From an uncultured Clostridia bacterium (lineage in GTDB: Bacteria; Bacillota; Clostridia; Oscillospirales; Ruminococcaceae): DNA of 5,205 bases. Below the pieces are notes generated by a model. It searched no databases, was not told the DNA's origin, and saw only the letters and a program-made list of their open reading frames with translations. Position numbers and translations under genes: made by a program. Positions 1-5,205 of this stretch are shown in pieces. The stretch spans positions 1 to 5,205 of the forward strand of contig CANRHA010000137.1 of assembly GCA_947630315.1 (NCBI GenBank), read 5' to 3'. Within the stretch, counting starts at the first letter, position 1. Every line of letters starts with the position of its first letter.

Positions 1-137
1 TGCGGCGCGCAGACCCCGCGCGCGGGGCGCGCGGGGCGGGCTTCGCCCGGGGCCTCGGCTCAGCGCCCGCCCTTGATAGGAGCAGAAGCCCCGCGCCAAG
101 CCTTCGGTCTACGCCACGGTCCGCATAGAAACGCAAA
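1..137. other. Non-coding, extremely G+C-rich leader with palindromes
   Basis: No credible gene is visible here. In positions 1-72 only eight bases are A or T, about 89% G+C, much richer than the neighbouring coding sequence. The stretch is rich in self-complementary sequence: a perfect 14-bp palindrome at 14-27 (CCCCGCGCGCGGGG), a 5-bp stem with a TTC loop at 37-49, and an alternative 8-bp stem pairing 34-41 with 65-72. It lies just past the stop codon of the minus-strand kinase, so it could form structure in the 3' end of that mRNA. No T-tract follows any of these hairpins on the minus strand, so I do not call an intrinsic terminator. Positions 73-137 look ordinary. Confidence 0.6.
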
Positions 138-3089
138 TTACCTGCCTATCCACTTTTTGAGCGCCTCGATAAGCTTCGGCACCTCCACCGGCTTTGAAAT
201 GTGGTCGTTCATGCCGGCCTCCTGCGCTTTCCAGATGTCGTCGGAGAACGCGTTCGCCGTCATGGCTATGATCGGGAGCTTAGAGGTGTACTCGCTGCCT
301 ATCTCCCTTATGGCGCGGGTGGCGTCGTAGCCGTTCATCACCGGCATCTGTATATCCATGAACACAAGGTCATACCGGCCGTCGCCGCCCTGTTTTATCG
401 CGTTGACGGCTTCTTCGCCGTTTTCGGCCGATTCCACCTCGATACCCGTGTACGACAGAAGCTCCTTTGCTATCTCCATGTTAAGCTCGTTGTCCTCGAC
501 CAGAAGCACCCTTCTGCCTTCAAAGCTCACGCTCTCAAGCCCGCCGGTTACGGGGTTGCTGTTTTCCTCCGATTTTGAGAGGACCGATTTCAGCGCATAG
601 ATCAGCCGAGAGCGGAACAGGGGCTTTTCTATAAATGTCTGGACCCCGGCGCTGCGGGCCTCCGCCTCGATATCCGTCCAATCGTACGCGGAGAGGATTA
701 TTATCGGGAGGTCGTCGCCCACGCGCCTGCGTATCTCTCTTGCGGTGTCAACGCCGTCCATTCCCGGCATTTTCCAGTCGAGTATAACCGCCGAGTAGCC
801 GTCCTGATTTTCCTTTGCTTTAACAATTTTTTCTACCGCCTCGGCGCCGCTAAGAACAAACTCCGCTTTCATTCCTATCGCCCCGAGTATGTCGCAGGTT
901 GCCGTGCAGGAATCGCCGTCGTCGTCGGCGACAAGTACCTTAAGGTCGGCAAGCTCGCCCACGTCTTCGTCTCCTATCTCCTGAAGCTTCAGGAATATTT
1001 TGACCGTGAACTTTGAGCCTACGCCCAATTTGCTCTCTACCTCTATGTCGCCGCTCATCATTCTTACGATGTTTCGGGTGATCGGCATTCCGAGGCCGGT
1101 GCCCTCGATATTCGCCGATTGCTTTGAACGGCTGAACGGGTCGAATACGGTTTTTAAGAACTCCTCGTCCATTCCTATGCCGTTGTCCTCGCAGATAAAT
1201 TCAAAGCACGCCATTCCGTGTATCCTCGACGTGCACTCGCGTATAGAGAAGATTATAGAGCCGCCCTCGGGGGTGAATTTTACCGCGTTTCCGAGAATGT
1301 TCACAAACACCTGCCTCAGTCTTAAGGTGTCGCCGATAACGTTTTCGTGTTCTATGTCGTTTATGTGGACCTTCAGTTCCTGGTTCTTCGATTTTACCTG
1401 ATTCTTTATTATCGTGACGACGCTCTCTACCATATCGGCCATGCTGAACGGCTCCTCCGAGAGGGAGACCTTTCCGCTCTCTATCTTAGACATATCGAGA
1501 ACGTCGTTTATAAGCGCAAGCAGATGCTTGCTTGAAACGGTGATCTTGCCGAGGCAGTCGGAGACCTTTTCCTTGTCGTCGATGTGCATCGCCGCAACGG
1601 CGGTCATTCCCATTATCGCGTTCATCGGCGTGCGTATGTCGTGAGACATTCTCGCCAAGAAGTCTGATTTTGCGCGGTTTGCGGCCTCGGCGGCCTCGGT
1701 AGAATTTTTCAGCGCCATTCTTATCCGGCTTTCGCGCTCCTTAAGGGCGGTGACGTCCTGCATAGCGTAAAGTACCGTGACCGGAACGCCCTTTCTGTCT
1801 CTTTTAAGGCAGATTATGGACATGTTTTCCCATCTGCGGCCCGAAACGTCGATCTCGTATTCAAACTGGAGATACGGAACGTTTTTGGTGAGATTTTTCC
1901 TTGCGTATTCGGGCGAGATTATCTCGTTCATGTCCTGAGCGTTGTCCTCGGCGACGTATTTTTCGCTGAGGTATTTTCTCAGATCGGTATACGCGCCCTT
2001 CTGCGGCGCCCCGATGTGCTTGTGCTCGAGGTATTCGTAGGTGTCGTTTTTAAAATCTACAAGCGAGAACCTTGTGAAGAGGCGGGTAGTCGCCTCAACA
2101 ATATTAGACATTTCCTGATTTTCGTTTACGAGGCGTTTTTTCTGGAGCTGGTTTTTGGCGACAAGATATACGAGGTAGGCCGCAAAAGCGCCTATCAGCA
2201 TTATTTCGAGACGGACTCCGGACTCGTTGGCGCTTTTTGTCATATCCGCGGTCATAGCGGACGGAACGCTCTGGACGAGCACCCATCTGCCGTTGTCTAT
2301 GACCGTTGCAAAGGCGCTTCCCTCGCCGCTCGCGCCCTTATAGTTGAACGAGTTGTAGTCTACGTCGTTCGATATATCAAGGGCCTCTTTGAGCTTATTT
2401 AGGTCGCTCTCGCTCACCTTTTCCGTATCCCTCAGATATTGGGGCAGGTTTACGGCGTCTTTAGCGCCGCCGACGGTCAGGATTATGTCGCCGTTGCGTT
2501 CAAGCAGATATGTGCTGCCCTGCCTTCCGTAATAATCCGATTCCAAAAGGCTGTAAACGGTGTCGCCGCGCAGAATGCAGCTTAAAACGCCGATTATATC
2601 TCCGTCATAATAAAAAGGAGTATAAAAGATAAGAAGGGTCTCGTTGGTGATCCTTGAATTGTGAATTACGCATCTGCCGCTTTCGCCGGCCATGCCGTTT
2701 ATAAAGTATTCGCGGTCCGACAGATCCGCCGTGCGCCCGTCGGAGTGAAGATCTACGCCATCGGCGTTGATAAATTCGACATAATCAAACATTGACTTAT
2801 CGGCCATCTCGGTCAAAACGTCGGCGCTTATGCTCGGCGTATCCATTACCTCGGAATAAAGGCGGGCTATAAGCTCGGTGCTGCGCTGAGACATATCGAG
2901 GATATCGTCCATTCGCCGCGCCGTAAGCTGAGTGACCTCGGCGATAAAGTCGTTGTTCTGCTCGATGATCCGCCGGCGGTTCTCCCTCACAAAAAGAACG
3001 AACGAGAAGATTATAAATGCAAGCAGGACCGTGACGGCTGTAATTTGGAGCAAAACCTCCGGCCTGAATTTTTTGGCTTGGTGTTTCAT
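138..3089 (-). CDS. Membrane hybrid sensor histidine kinase with two receiver domains (Cache-PAS-HisKA-HATPase-REC-REC)
   Basis: This 983-residue inner-membrane kinase should sense an extracytoplasmic signal, autophosphorylate on histidine and pass phosphate to its own receivers. Visible parts in order: membrane segment about 12-34; extracytoplasmic dCache-like sensor about 40-288, with a DREYF motif at 125-129; membrane segment about 292-311; divergent PAS-like domain about 327-450; HisKA with H-box SHDIRTPMN, phospho-acceptor H483; HATPase_c with N597/N601, DNGIGM at 635-640 and EGTGLGM at 662-668; receiver 1 about 717-838 (D722-D724, acceptor D771, S800, K822); receiver 2 about 860-983 (E865/D866, acceptor D912, T944, K966). 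All catalytic residues are present, so it looks functional. It ends at receiver 2 with no HPt or DNA-binding output, so a separate phosphotransfer partner is expected but not seen. The ATG at 3089 is preceded by AGGGGG at suitable spacing and by a good promoter. Ligand and pathway cannot be assigned. Confidence 0.96.
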   Translation of the reverse strand: MKHQAKKFRPEVLLQITAVTVLLAFIIFSFVLFVRENRRRIIEQNNDFIAEVTQLTARRMDDILDMSQRSTELIARLYSEVMDTPSISADVLTEMADKSMFDYVEFINADGVDLHSDGRTADLSDREYFINGMAGESGRCVIHNSRITNETLLIFYTPFYYDGDIIGVLSCILRGDTVYSLLESDYYGRQGSTYLLERNGDIILTVGGAKDAVNLPQYLRDTEKVSESDLNKLKEALDISNDVDYNSFNYKGASGEGSAFATVIDNGRWVLVQSVPSAMTADMTKSANESGVRLEIMLIGAFAAYLVYLVAKNQLQKKRLVNENQEMSNIVEATTRLFTRFSLVDFKNDTYEYLEHKHIGAPQKGAYTDLRKYLSEKYVAEDNAQDMNEIISPEYARKNLTKNVPYLQFEYEIDVSGRRWENMSIICLKRDRKGVPVTVLYAMQDVTALKERESRIRMALKNSTEAAEAANRAKSDFLARMSHDIRTPMNAIMGMTAVAAMHIDDKEKVSDCLGKITVSSKHLLALINDVLDMSKIESGKVSLSEEPFSMADMVESVVTIIKNQVKSKNQELKVHINDIEHENVIGDTLRLRQVFVNILGNAVKFTPEGGSIIFSIRECTSRIHGMACFEFICEDNGIGMDEEFLKTVFDPFSRSKQSANIEGTGLGMPITRNIVRMMSGDIEVESKLGVGSKFTVKIFLKLQEIGDEDVGELADLKVLVADDDGDSCTATCDILGAIGMKAEFVLSGAEAVEKIVKAKENQDGYSAVILDWKMPGMDGVDTAREIRRRVGDDLPIIILSAYDWTDIEAEARSAGVQTFIEKPLFRSRLIYALKSVLSKSEENSNPVTGGLESVSFEGRRVLLVEDNELNMEIAKELLSYTGIEVESAENGEEAVNAIKQGGDGRYDLVFMDIQMPVMNGYDATRAIREIGSEYTSKLPIIAMTANAFSDDIWKAQEAGMNDHISKPVEVPKLIEALKKWIGR

Positions 3090-3095
3090 CGGCTT

Positions 3096-3101
3096 CCCCC
3101 T
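3096..3101 (-). promoter_or_regulatory. Ribosome binding site of the hybrid kinase
   Basis: On the minus strand AGGGGG precedes the ATG at 3089-3087 with a 6-base gap. It is a slightly degenerate Shine-Dalgarno sequence and supports this start codon, which also leaves a short basic N-terminus (MKHQAKKFR) ahead of the first membrane segment. Confidence 0.7.
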
Positions 3102-3129
3102 GTAGACATATTATGGTGTTCAAAATAGA

Positions 3130-3158
3130 ATTGTACCATATTACGAGGGGGAATGCAA
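3130..3158 (-). promoter_or_regulatory. Sigma-70/SigA-type promoter for the hybrid kinase
   Basis: On the minus strand there is a -10 box TACAAT (3135-3130, 5 of 6 to consensus) with an extended -10 TGG just upstream (3138-3136). A TTGCAT -35 box (3158-3153) precedes it with exactly 17 bp of spacer. Predicted initiation near 3123 gives a 5' leader of about 34 bases. The 7-mer CATATTA (plus strand) occurs at 3137-3143, overlapping the extended -10, and again at 3107-3113 inside the leader, 30 bp apart; these could be regulator half-sites but may be chance in A+T-rich DNA. Confidence 0.7.
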
Positions 3159-3177
3159 GCGTTTGGAGGATAGATAT

Positions 3178-3253
3178 GTGGCCGAAGCGGACACGTCAGA
3201 AGACAGAAGCGAGAAGTCAGATGTCAGAACTTAGAGGTGTCGCCTTCGGCGAC
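3178..3253. repeat. Heptamer-repeat element with inverted hairpin ends (MITE/REP-like)
   Basis: The element has three parts. The left hairpin, GTGGCCGAAGCGGACAC (3178-3194), has a stem of 3+3 bp with one G-A mismatch and an AAG loop. The core, 3195-3236, is six consecutive 7-base units close to GTCAGAA: GTCAGAA, GACAGAA, GCGAGAA, GTCAGAT, GTCAGAA, CTTAGAG, 35 of 42 bases matching. The right hairpin, GTGTCGCCTTCGGCGAC (3237-3253), has a 6-bp stem and a TTC loop. The right arm reverse-complemented matches the left arm at 14 of 17 positions, so the arms behave as terminal inverted repeats. No transposase gene and no clear target-site duplication is visible. It sits between two divergent promoters and encodes no credible protein. 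Whether it is dispersed in the genome cannot be seen from one copy. Confidence 0.6.
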
Positions 3254-3259
3254 GTTTTT
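3239..3259 (+). terminator. Intrinsic terminator-like hairpin, rightward
   Basis: GTCGCC and GGCGAC form a perfect 6-bp G+C-rich stem around a TTC loop (3239-3253), possibly lengthened by G-T wobbles, followed by G and five T residues (3255-3259). This is the shape of a rho-independent terminator read left to right. No plus-strand gene lies upstream to be terminated: the kinase runs the other way. It could insulate the downstream gene from stray or antisense rightward transcription, end an unrecognised small RNA, or simply be the right arm of the repeat element. Confidence 0.5.
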
Positions 3260-3317
3260 AAATACTGCAAATAATGCGTGCGGAATGGACGCTCCCCCTC
3301 CCGGCCACATCCCCTCC

Positions 3318-3346
3318 TTGCATTATCCCGCGGGATATGCTATACT
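3318..3346 (+). promoter_or_regulatory. Sigma-70/SigA-type promoter for the CmpB-like membrane protein gene
   Basis: The -35 box TTGCAT (3318-3323) and the -10 box TATACT (3341-3346) are separated by 17 bp, with an extended -10 TGC at 3338-3340. Predicted initiation near 3353 leaves a leader of about 19 bases. The -35 box, the spacer length and the extended -10 are the same as in the divergent kinase promoter, and the two sequences also share ATATGN just upstream of the -10. Confidence 0.75.
3324..3337. promoter_or_regulatory. Candidate operator: perfect 14-bp palindrome in the promoter spacer
   Basis: TATCCCGCGGGATA is perfectly self-complementary. It begins one base after the -35 box and ends one base before the extended -10 TG, so a bound dimer would block RNA polymerase. 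As a hairpin it has no loop, and it lies upstream of the predicted start site, so a DNA-binding site is more likely than an RNA structure. The cognate regulator is not identified in the window. Confidence 0.45.
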
Positions 3347-3358
3347 GATAAAAAATCT

Positions 3359-3364
3359 CAGGAG
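3359..3364 (+). promoter_or_regulatory. Ribosome binding site deciding the start at 3372
   Basis: CAGGAG lies 7 bases upstream of the ATG at 3372. The reading frame stays open further upstream to a GTG at 3237, but that start would precede the promoter and read through the repeat element, and it lacks a clear ribosome binding site. The 3372 start is therefore strongly preferred. Confidence 0.8.
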
Positions 3365-3371
3365 TTTTAAT

Positions 3372-4421
3372 ATGACGGACAATATAAACGAAACAGGCGA
3401 GGTCCTTTCCCGGGATATAGAAGACCTCAGCGAGGCGGTCGCCTGTACCGCAAAGACGCTTGAAAAGCAGCTCGGTGAAAAATATTACATTCCCCTTGCC
3501 GAAAATGCCGAAAATAAACGGCCCGACGGCGATTGCATAGCCGGGGCGGATCAGGAGATAGAGACCCTGCGCAGGACCGCGCACAGTCTGTTTTTATCTG
3601 CTCAGGCGGTTTCGGCCATGGAAGACGAGCTTAAATCGCGCACAAGAGATACCAAAAGGAGCGTAAAGCGCGGAAAGCTCTCCGCGTTCAACCCTCCGCC
3701 GAACGGCGCCATAGATCTCGAGGAGGAGCGCAAAGACCACTTCGCTCGGGGCATGAACATATATAAGCTGCTTCTTTTGCTGATCGTCGGGAGCTTTGCC
3801 GGGGTAATTATCGAGATGATCTGGTGCTACCTCACAAGGGGATATCTTGAAAGCCGGCGCGGACTTATATACGGCCCGCTCAACCTGCTTTACGGCGCGG
3901 GGGCGGTCTTGCTTACGCTTACTCTGTATAAATTCCGCAACAGGGGATATATTTGGTCGTTTGTCGGCGGATTTGTCGTCGGAAGCGCGCTTGAATACCT
4001 CTGCTCGTTCGGCCAGGAGCTTCTTTTGGGATCGCGTTCTTGGGATTACAGCGACATGCCGCTGAACATAAACGGCAGGATCTGCTTTGCATACTCGGTA
4101 TTCTGGGGAGTGCTCGGCGTGCTCTGGATAAAGGACCTCTACCCTCGGGCCGCAAAACTGATACTTAAAATACCGAACCGCGCCGGAAAAATTATCACCT
4201 GCGCGCTCGCGGCATTTATCGCCGTCGACGCGGTAATAACGGGCATAGCGCTTGCAAGGTGGTCTCAGCGGATCGGCGGAGACCCGCCTCAGAACGCCTT
4301 TTGGAGCGTTATAGACGACGTTTACCCCGACAGCCGCATGGAGCGGGTATTTGCAAATATGGAATTTGGGAATAAGAAGCCGGCAGACGCGGAGGAAAAT
4401 CAACCCGGATATATTTCGTGA
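3372..4421 (+). CDS. CmpB-like 'putative ABC-transporter type IV' membrane protein with long N-terminal extension
   Basis: The 349-residue product is an integral membrane protein. Residues 1-125 are soluble, charged and probably partly helical (many E, K, R). Five hydrophobic segments follow at about 129-152, 166-186, 193-212, 236-255 and 274-295, then a polar tail. The membrane part carries marks of PF06541: GVIIEMIW (144-151), RRGLIYGPLNLLYG (162-175), a conserved glutamate in ALEYL (206-210), and SWDYSDMPLNINGRICF (223-239). The family is named as a putative ABC-transporter permease, but a transport substrate is not established as far as I know, and no ATP-binding-cassette gene is visible here, so transport is uncertain. 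The soluble extension is longer than I expect for simple members, and I recognise no domain in it. The gene has its own promoter and a candidate operator, runs divergently from the sensor kinase, and may be co-transcribed with the gene that follows after 91 bp. Confidence 0.88.
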   Translation: MTDNINETGEVLSRDIEDLSEAVACTAKTLEKQLGEKYYIPLAENAENKRPDGDCIAGADQEIETLRRTAHSLFLSAQAVSAMEDELKSRTRDTKRSVKRGKLSAFNPPPNGAIDLEEERKDHFARGMNIYKLLLLLIVGSFAGVIIEMIWCYLTRGYLESRRGLIYGPLNLLYGAGAVLLTLTLYKFRNRGYIWSFVGGFVVGSALEYLCSFGQELLLGSRSWDYSDMPLNINGRICFAYSVFWGVLGVLWIKDLYPRAAKLILKIPNRAGKIITCALAAFIAVDAVITGIALARWSQRIGGDPPQNAFWSVIDDVYPDSRMERVFANMEFGNKKPADAEENQPGYIS

Positions 4422-4512
4422 GATGTATAGAGCGGCAGAAAGATAGATGTTTTCACAGAGGCCGCGGGGGGCGGCTGTTCGACAAATCGATGTTTGTAAG
4501 GAGGGATTCCTA
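4422..4512 (+). other. Intergenic gap with weak G+C-rich hairpin
   Basis: A 5-bp stem, GCCGC/GCGGC, with a GGGGG loop lies at 4461-4475. It is followed by TGTTC rather than a T-tract, so it is at best a weak terminator or an mRNA stability structure. I see no convincing -35/-10 pair for the next gene, which would fit read-through from the membrane protein gene. Confidence 0.4.
4498..4505 (+). promoter_or_regulatory. Strong ribosome binding site of the DinB-like gene
   Basis: AAGGAGGG is close to a full Shine-Dalgarno match and lies 7 bases upstream of the ATG at 4513. It fixes the start of the gene that runs off the window and suggests efficient translation. Confidence 0.85.
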
Positions 4513-5205
4513 ATGAAAATATTCTGCGTATGGGAGCACAACGGCGGCGACAGTCTTTTATTTGCAGATGCCTTTGTCGGAGCCTTTACACGAGGGGCCT
4601 CCAGGGATTCGGTTCTTGAGAAAATGCCTGCTGAAATAAGGTCTTATATCAGCTGGAAGGGCGGTGTTGTGCCGGACTCTTTTGAGCTTGAAATAGTTCA
4701 GGAAAAGCGATCCGAGCTGACTGTTTCCGACGCCGATTCCGACGTCATCTTTGATTCGGAAAGGAAAGAACTAAGCCTAACCGAATATGCGGAATTGAAA
4801 GCGCTCACCCTAAAATCAGCGCAGGATTTTTTGACGCTGTATCAGGCAATACCCGATAAAAATAAAAGCTGTCTGCCGGGCAGAAAGACATTCTACGGGC
4901 AGGTTCCTCGCACGGCGTTTGAGATGTACGAGCATACAAAAAACGTCAACGAGTATTATTTTGGAGAAATTGGCGTTCCTGCGGATAATGAAGGCACGAT
5001 TTTGGAATGCAGAGAGCGCGGATTTGCAGCTCTTGAAAACCGGCCGGATTTTTTGAAGCGCGCAGTCTGCCTTGGCAGCTATGACGAGGAATGGTCGTTG
5101 CGAAAGGTACTTAGACGTTTTGTCTGGCACGACAGGATCCATGCAAAGGCTATGTATAGAATGGCGGTAAAGACCTTTGGCTTTGACGCTGCGCCAAACG
5201 TATTC
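4513..5205 (+). CDS. DinB-like metal-binding protein with HicB-like N-terminal region (partial at 3' end)
   Basis: The frame is open for 231 codons from the ATG and reaches the last base without a stop, so the C-terminus is outside the window. Residues from about 95 on resemble the DinB/YfiT-type four-helix fold: a histidine in the EHTKNVNEYYFGEIG stretch (H141) and the pair in WHDRIHAKAMYR (H206 and H210) match the three-histidine metal site of that family, and the LRKVLRRFVWHD context is typical. Known DinB-like proteins include metal-dependent thiol transferases and many of unknown role, so I give no reaction. Residues 1-50 (FADAFVGAFTRGASRDSVLEKMPAEI and on) look like a HicB-type antitoxin fold, which is inference from pattern only. 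No HicA toxin partner is seen. There is no signal peptide, so it is probably cytosolic. It may share a transcript with the upstream membrane protein gene. The end of the DinB fold is probably close to the window edge. Confidence 0.85.
   Translation, partial: MKIFCVWEHNGGDSLLFADAFVGAFTRGASRDSVLEKMPAEIRSYISWKGGVVPDSFELEIVQEKRSELTVSDADSDVIFDSERKELSLTEYAELKALTLKSAQDFLTLYQAIPDKNKSCLPGRKTFYGQVPRTAFEMYEHTKNVNEYYFGEIGVPADNEGTILECRERGFAALENRPDFLKRAVCLGSYDEEWSLRKVLRRFVWHDRIHAKAMYRMAVKTFGFDAAPNVF

Noticed and set aside
2016..2402. Plus-strand open frames antisense to the kinase (also at 73-330, 201-578, 1000-1401)
   Set aside because: All lie opposite well-supported kinase domains and give cysteine/arginine/serine-rich or low-complexity translations with no family resemblance.
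3195..3236. CRISPR array or protein-binding iteron array made of the heptamers
   Set aside because: The units are 7 bases with no spacers, so it is not CRISPR. There is no replication gene nearby and 7-bp periodicity is out of phase with the DNA helix, so iterons are unlikely.
3178..3253. Insertion sequence with target duplication
   Set aside because: No transposase frame and no convincing direct repeat flanks the hairpin arms, so only a non-autonomous or REP-like element is suggested.
3237..3371. Upstream GTG start adding 45 residues to the CmpB-like protein
   Set aside because: The extension would be translated from DNA upstream of the promoter and through a terminator hairpin; the ATG at 3372 has a proper ribosome binding site.
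4461..4480. Intrinsic terminator after the CmpB-like gene
   Set aside because: The stem is only 5 bp with an all-G loop and no T-tract follows; kept only as a weak hairpin.
3594..4541. 315-codon open frame on the minus strand opposite the CmpB-like gene
   Set aside because: It lies antisense to a gene with clear family motifs and good start signals, its translation shows no recognisable domain, and its start overlaps the next gene. It is a by-product of codon bias.
4816..5142. 108-codon minus-strand frame opposite the DinB-like gene
   Set aside because: Antisense to a coding frame with a strong ribosome binding site and a conserved histidine pattern; no recognisable product.

Overview
The window holds three protein-coding genes and one structured intergenic region. 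The protein families, codon use (frequent ATA and TTT/TTA alongside GC-rich codons) and purine-rich ribosome binding sites suggest an anaerobic Clostridia-type Firmicute, perhaps a gut Oscillospiraceae or Lachnospiraceae relative. This is inference from family resemblance, and no marker gene is present to fix the taxon.

Layout, left to right. Positions 1-137 are non-coding; the first ~72 bases are about 89% G+C and full of short palindromes. Positions 138-3089 (minus) encode a 983-residue membrane hybrid sensor histidine kinase: two membrane segments around a Cache-like sensor, a PAS-like domain, HisKA, HATPase_c and two receiver domains. Positions 3090-3371 are a divergent intergenic region. 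It contains a promoter for each flanking gene, and the two promoters have the same architecture: a TTGCAT -35 box, a 17-bp spacer and an extended -10. Between them lies a 76-bp repeat element made of six degenerate copies of the heptamer GTCAGAA bounded by two hairpins that are inverted copies of each other. The right hairpin runs into a T-tract and resembles a rightward intrinsic terminator. A perfect 14-bp palindrome fills most of the spacer of the rightward promoter and looks like an operator.

Positions 3372-4421 (plus) encode a 349-residue multi-membrane protein of the 'putative ABC-transporter type IV' (CmpB-like, PF06541) family with an unusual 125-residue soluble N-terminal extension. 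After a 91-bp gap with a weak hairpin and a strong ribosome binding site, a third gene (4513 to the window end, plus) encodes a protein whose C-terminal half is DinB-like, with the three expected metal-ligand histidines, and whose N-terminus resembles a HicB-type domain. It is still open at the last base.

How the genes relate: the kinase is transcribed away from the other two and has no adjacent stand-alone response regulator or HPt protein in view, so its output is not determined here. The two plus-strand genes may share a transcript, since no convincing promoter is visible in the gap between them. The window does not contain a clearly novel multi-gene system. The most unusual signals are the heptamer/hairpin element, the matched divergent promoters with the spacer palindrome, and the domain extensions of the two plus-strand proteins.
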